DNA of 64,000 nucleotides from JBKQHQ01 sp052148715. Lineage in GTDB: Bacteria; Pseudomonadota; Alphaproteobacteria; Rhizobiales; Xanthobacteraceae. Below the pieces are notes generated by a model, which saw only the letters and a list, made by a program, of their open reading frames with translations, did no database searches and was not told where the DNA came from. Shown one piece after another: positions 61,498 to 64,000 of the stretch (position 1 is the stretch's first letter; each line of letters opens with the position of its first letter). The position numbers were made by a program, and so were the translations under genes. The stretch covers positions 1 to 64,000 of the forward strand of contig JBKQHQ010000279.1 of NCBI GenBank assembly GCA_052148715.1, given 5' to 3'.

Positions 61498-61881
61498 ATG
61501 AGCCGCACGTTCCGATACCTGCCGAGAGCCGCTTTTGATCCGGTGGTGCGTCTCATTGTGACGCATTGGATCCTCGGGGCCATGCTCGGAATGATTTGCG
61601 CCGCCCTCGTGATCTCGCTTGACGTCGCGGGCCTTCACGGCCTGCTGCTGCGAGCCGACCGGATCGCGTGGGAAGGGCTTGTGCTGATGTTCGGCGGCTT
61701 TGCGATCACCTTCGGGGGCGTCGTCTGCGCGGGCGCCATAATGTCGGTCCCGGTCGCCGACGACGATATCGGCCGCAGGGCGGATGCCGCGTCAGCATCC
61801 GATGTCGCAACGTCCGGGGCGATAAAGCTCCCGGCTAACAGAATGCGGCCATTGCCGTCCCGGACGCAAACCGTCGCTTGA
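61498..61881 (+). CDS. Small two-helix membrane protein, unknown
   Basis: The 127-residue product has two hydrophobic helices (LGAMLGMICAALVISLDVAG and LVLMFGGFAITFGGVVCAGA), then a polar, probably disordered C-terminal tail of about 45 residues. I do not recognise the family. It follows the RND pump by about 140 bases on the same strand and could be part of its transcript. The length and high third-position GC favour a real gene. Confidence 0.6.
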   Translation: MSRTFRYLPRAAFDPVVRLIVTHWILGAMLGMICAALVISLDVAGLHGLLLRADRIAWEGLVLMFGGFAITFGGVVCAGAIMSVPVADDDIGRRADAASASDVATSGAIKLPANRMRPLPSRTQTVA

Positions 61882-61952
61882 AGTCTCAGCTGTCTTGCGG
61901 GCGTCGGGGCGGCAACACCATGATCGCTGAAAGGGCGATCGAGATGCCGTCA

Positions 61953-64000
61953 TCACGACGCCACGGCATTCTTTAATCCGTCAACGACGCGGCCGCCACG
62001 TTTCGACCTCTTGTTAGAGGAAATATCATCGTGTCTGCGACCAAATTCGAGCTCCGAAACCGTGCAGGGGCCGCCGAACAGGAATCCCTGAACGAGATTG
62101 ACACCGGCGGCGCGCAGCAGCTGGAATTGCTCGCGCGTTTCGACCCCTTGGGCAATCGTGCCGGCCTGCAGGCCGTACCCGAGCGCCACGACCGACGATA
62201 GGATTGCCATACATTCGACGCGTGTTATCAAATCGCGGACGAAGGATTCGTCGATCTTGATCTTGTCGAACGGGAACTTCGTCAGGTAGCTGAGCGACGA
62301 ATATCCGGTTCCAAAGTCGTCGAGAACGATCGATACGCCGATGTCCTTCAACCGGTGCAGCACCGCCAGGTGGTCGGCCTCATTCTCGATCAGCACCTTT
62401 TCGCTGATCTCCACCTCCAACCGTTCCGGGGGCAAACCCGATTCGACAAGTGCACGTGAGACAACGTCCAAAAGGTCGCATTTGTTGAAATGCACGGGCG
62501 ACAGATTGACCGCCACCTTGATGTGCGCCGGCCAGGCTGCGGCATCGGCACAAGCCTCGTGCAAGACCCATTCCTCCAGCGGTATGATCAGGCCCGTCTC
62601 CTCCGCAAGCGAGATGAATTGGCCGGCGGAGAGTAGGCCTTTCTGCGGATGTCGCCAGCGCACCAAGGCCTCCGCGCCGAGCGGCATGCCCGTCTTCACA
62701 TCGATGATCGGCTGGTAGTGGAGTTCCAGCTCGTGGCGCGACAACGCCTGGCGCAGCTCGTGCTCCCATTGTTGACGGGCATTCAAGCGCTCGGCCATTT
62801 CAGCATCGAAGAGGCAGTAGCGGTTGCGGCCTTTCGCCTTGGCACCATAAAGCGCCAGATCAGCCTTTTTCATCAGCTCGCTTGAACTGCTTCCGTGCTC
62901 GGGAGCCGTGGCGATCCCGATACTCGTGCCGATGCTTACCATGTTGCCGTCGATGACGTAGGTCTCCGTGACGGTCTCGATCATCCTGCTCGCAAAGGCC
63001 ATCACCGCTTCGCGGCGATCTTCCGGCGCCGCCCGAAGTCCATGGACGATCGCAAACTCGTCTCCGCCCAGTCGCGCCAAGGTGTCGTTCTCGCCCAGTG
63101 ATGCCTTCAAGCGCCGCGCCGCTTCTTTAAGCAGGGCATCACCGGCCGGATGGCCGAGCGAGTCGTTGACGACCTTGAATTTGTCGAGATCGACCATGAA
63201 TATGGCGAAGGGCTCACCCGATCGGCGCAGGCGGCCGACCGCCTCCTCAATTTTCTCCAAGAAGAATGCGCGGTTGGCGGCGCCGGTCAACAAGTCGTGG
63301 TGCGCCATGAAAGCGATCTTCGCCTCGGCGCGCTGACGTTCAGTCACATCCTCATGGGTCGTCACCCAGCCCCCGCCCTCCATGGGTTGGCGCGAGATGG
63401 CGACGCTGCGGCCGTCGCTGAGATGCTGGAGCTTCGTCGAAGGCTGCACCACCGGCGCAACACGCTCCTGCCGGTACTCTTCCGCGCTTTGTCCGGCAAA
63501 GATCCCTTTCGCAACCCGCAGGTTCACGATTTCCTGCAGCGATGTGCCCGGGCCGAGCTGCTCGGCATCAAGGCCGTACATTTGACCGTAGCGGTAATTG
63601 CAGATGATGAGCCTTTGTTTCTCATCAAACATCGCAACACCTTGATTCATGTGGTGCAGGGTGGCTTTCAACAAGGCAGTCGTTCGCTGGTTTGTCAGAA
63701 CGGCCAGAGCCAAGGCCAGGAGGAATGTCGTGCCAGTGGCCACCAGGATGAAGACAACCTGCGCCGCCGTGGGCTTCAGCATTGCCGGAGCCTCGATCTG
63801 AACATCGATGGCGCCGATCAGTGCCGCAGTGGCCTGCAGGATCAGCAGTGCCGCAATCAGCAATTGCGTACCGCGCAGGGGCCCGCGCGGCGCCCGCAGC
63901 GCACACGCTGTGGCATAGCCATTGCTGGCGACAATGACGCAAGCCAGTATCATGACACGTGTGCCGAGCGACGGGACCCCGATGGTGAACCAAGTCTGAC
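61953..64000 (-). CDS. PAS-GGDEF-EAL cyclic-di-GMP turnover protein (N-terminus beyond window)
   Basis: This membrane-bound bifunctional c-di-GMP enzyme has at least two N-terminal helices (TQLLIAALLILQATAALIGA and VVFILVATGTTFLLALALAV), a PAS-like domain (HMNQGVAMFDEKQRLIICN), a GGDEF domain with intact RLGGDEFAIVHG, and an EAL domain with GAEALVRWRHP and DDFGTGYSSLSYL. Both active sites look intact. The first in-frame ATG is at 63951-63953, but it lacks a ribosome-binding site. The frame stays open with GC-rich third positions to the window edge, so the true start probably lies outside. It converges on the small membrane gene with a 71-base gap. Confidence 0.9.
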   Translation of the reverse strand, partial: QTWFTIGVPSLGTRVMILACVIVASNGYATACALRAPRGPLRGTQLLIAALLILQATAALIGAIDVQIEAPAMLKPTAAQVVFILVATGTTFLLALALAVLTNQRTTALLKATLHHMNQGVAMFDEKQRLIICNYRYGQMYGLDAEQLGPGTSLQEIVNLRVAKGIFAGQSAEEYRQERVAPVVQPSTKLQHLSDGRSVAISRQPMEGGGWVTTHEDVTERQRAEAKIAFMAHHDLLTGAANRAFFLEKIEEAVGRLRRSGEPFAIFMVDLDKFKVVNDSLGHPAGDALLKEAARRLKASLGENDTLARLGGDEFAIVHGLRAAPEDRREAVMAFASRMIETVTETYVIDGNMVSIGTSIGIATAPEHGSSSSELMKKADLALYGAKAKGRNRYCLFDAEMAERLNARQQWEHELRQALSRHELELHYQPIIDVKTGMPLGAEALVRWRHPQKGLLSAGQFISLAEETGLIIPLEEWVLHEACADAAAWPAHIKVAVNLSPVHFNKCDLLDVVSRALVESGLPPERLEVEISEKVLIENEADHLAVLHRLKDIGVSIVLDDFGTGYSSLSYLTKFPFDKIKIDESFVRDLITRVECMAILSSVVALGYGLQAGTIAQGVETREQFQLLRAAGVNLVQGFLFGGPCTVSELEFGRRHDDISSNKRSKRGGRVVDGLKNAVAS

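Overview
The window is a high-GC alphaproteobacterial chromosome segment, most likely from the Hyphomicrobiales (Bradyrhizobiaceae/Xanthobacteraceae type). This rests on strong GC bias at third codon positions, abundant GTG starts with 4-base GTGA overlaps, many solute-binding-protein transporters (TctC, Liv and NitT/TauT types), DUF1236 and SxtJ-type proteins, FixK/FNR-like boxes, and three kinds of intergenic inverted-repeat element that look like the dispersed repeats of Bradyrhizobium and Rhodopseudomonas. No rRNA, tRNA, CRISPR array, phage or complete insertion sequence was seen. Species assignment is an inference.

Layout. 0-2 kb: a chemoreceptor cut by the left edge. 2-12.7 kb: cell-envelope carbohydrate genes (GT4 glycosyltransferase, galE, MsbA-like exporter, GT2-GtrA glycosyltransferase, FkbM methyltransferase, and an SxtJ / DUF5989 / carbamoyltransferase trio), interspersed with a fumarylacetoacetase-family hydrolase and a glutathione transferase. 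12.7-13.2 kb: a RelE/ParE-type toxin-antitoxin pair. 13.3-17.7 kb: a carboxymuconolactone-decarboxylase-like protein, a complete NitT/TauT-type ABC importer and an alpha/beta hydrolase. 17.8-24.7 kb: an MFS exporter, a membrane protein, an SGNH-like protein, a HEAT-repeat/zinc-ribbon protein and a large SPFH protein. 24.9-29.8 kb: a catabolic-looking cassette (TctC binding protein, amidohydrolase, small unknown, Rieske ferredoxin) and an atypical polysaccharide deacetylase. 30-32 kb: an orphan membrane protein, a decayed transporter fragment and a Phd/VapC pair. 32.2-43.5 kb: two branched-chain-amino-acid-type ABC importers plus an amidase; the first importer has its two permeases fused in one chain. 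43.7-48.2 kb: paaG-paaI, a dehydrogenase, a MetE-like protein and an orphan binding protein.

The most coherent system lies at 49.5-61.4 kb. A divergent ArsR-family regulator carries two cysteines at the same spacing as the persulfide sensor SqrR. It faces an operon for sulfide:quinone oxidoreductase, a zinc-ribbon thioredoxin, a DUF2892 membrane protein and a SoxB/5'-nucleotidase-like metallophosphoesterase, with an AT-rich inverted repeat between them. Around this module lie a DUF302 protein, a P-type H+-ATPase-like pump and an RND efflux system. Three 14-base FNR/FixK-type inverted repeats (TTGA-N6-TCAA) lie near these flanking genes, suggesting that oxygen limitation and reactive sulfur are sensed together here. 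A PAS-GGDEF-EAL protein runs into the right edge.
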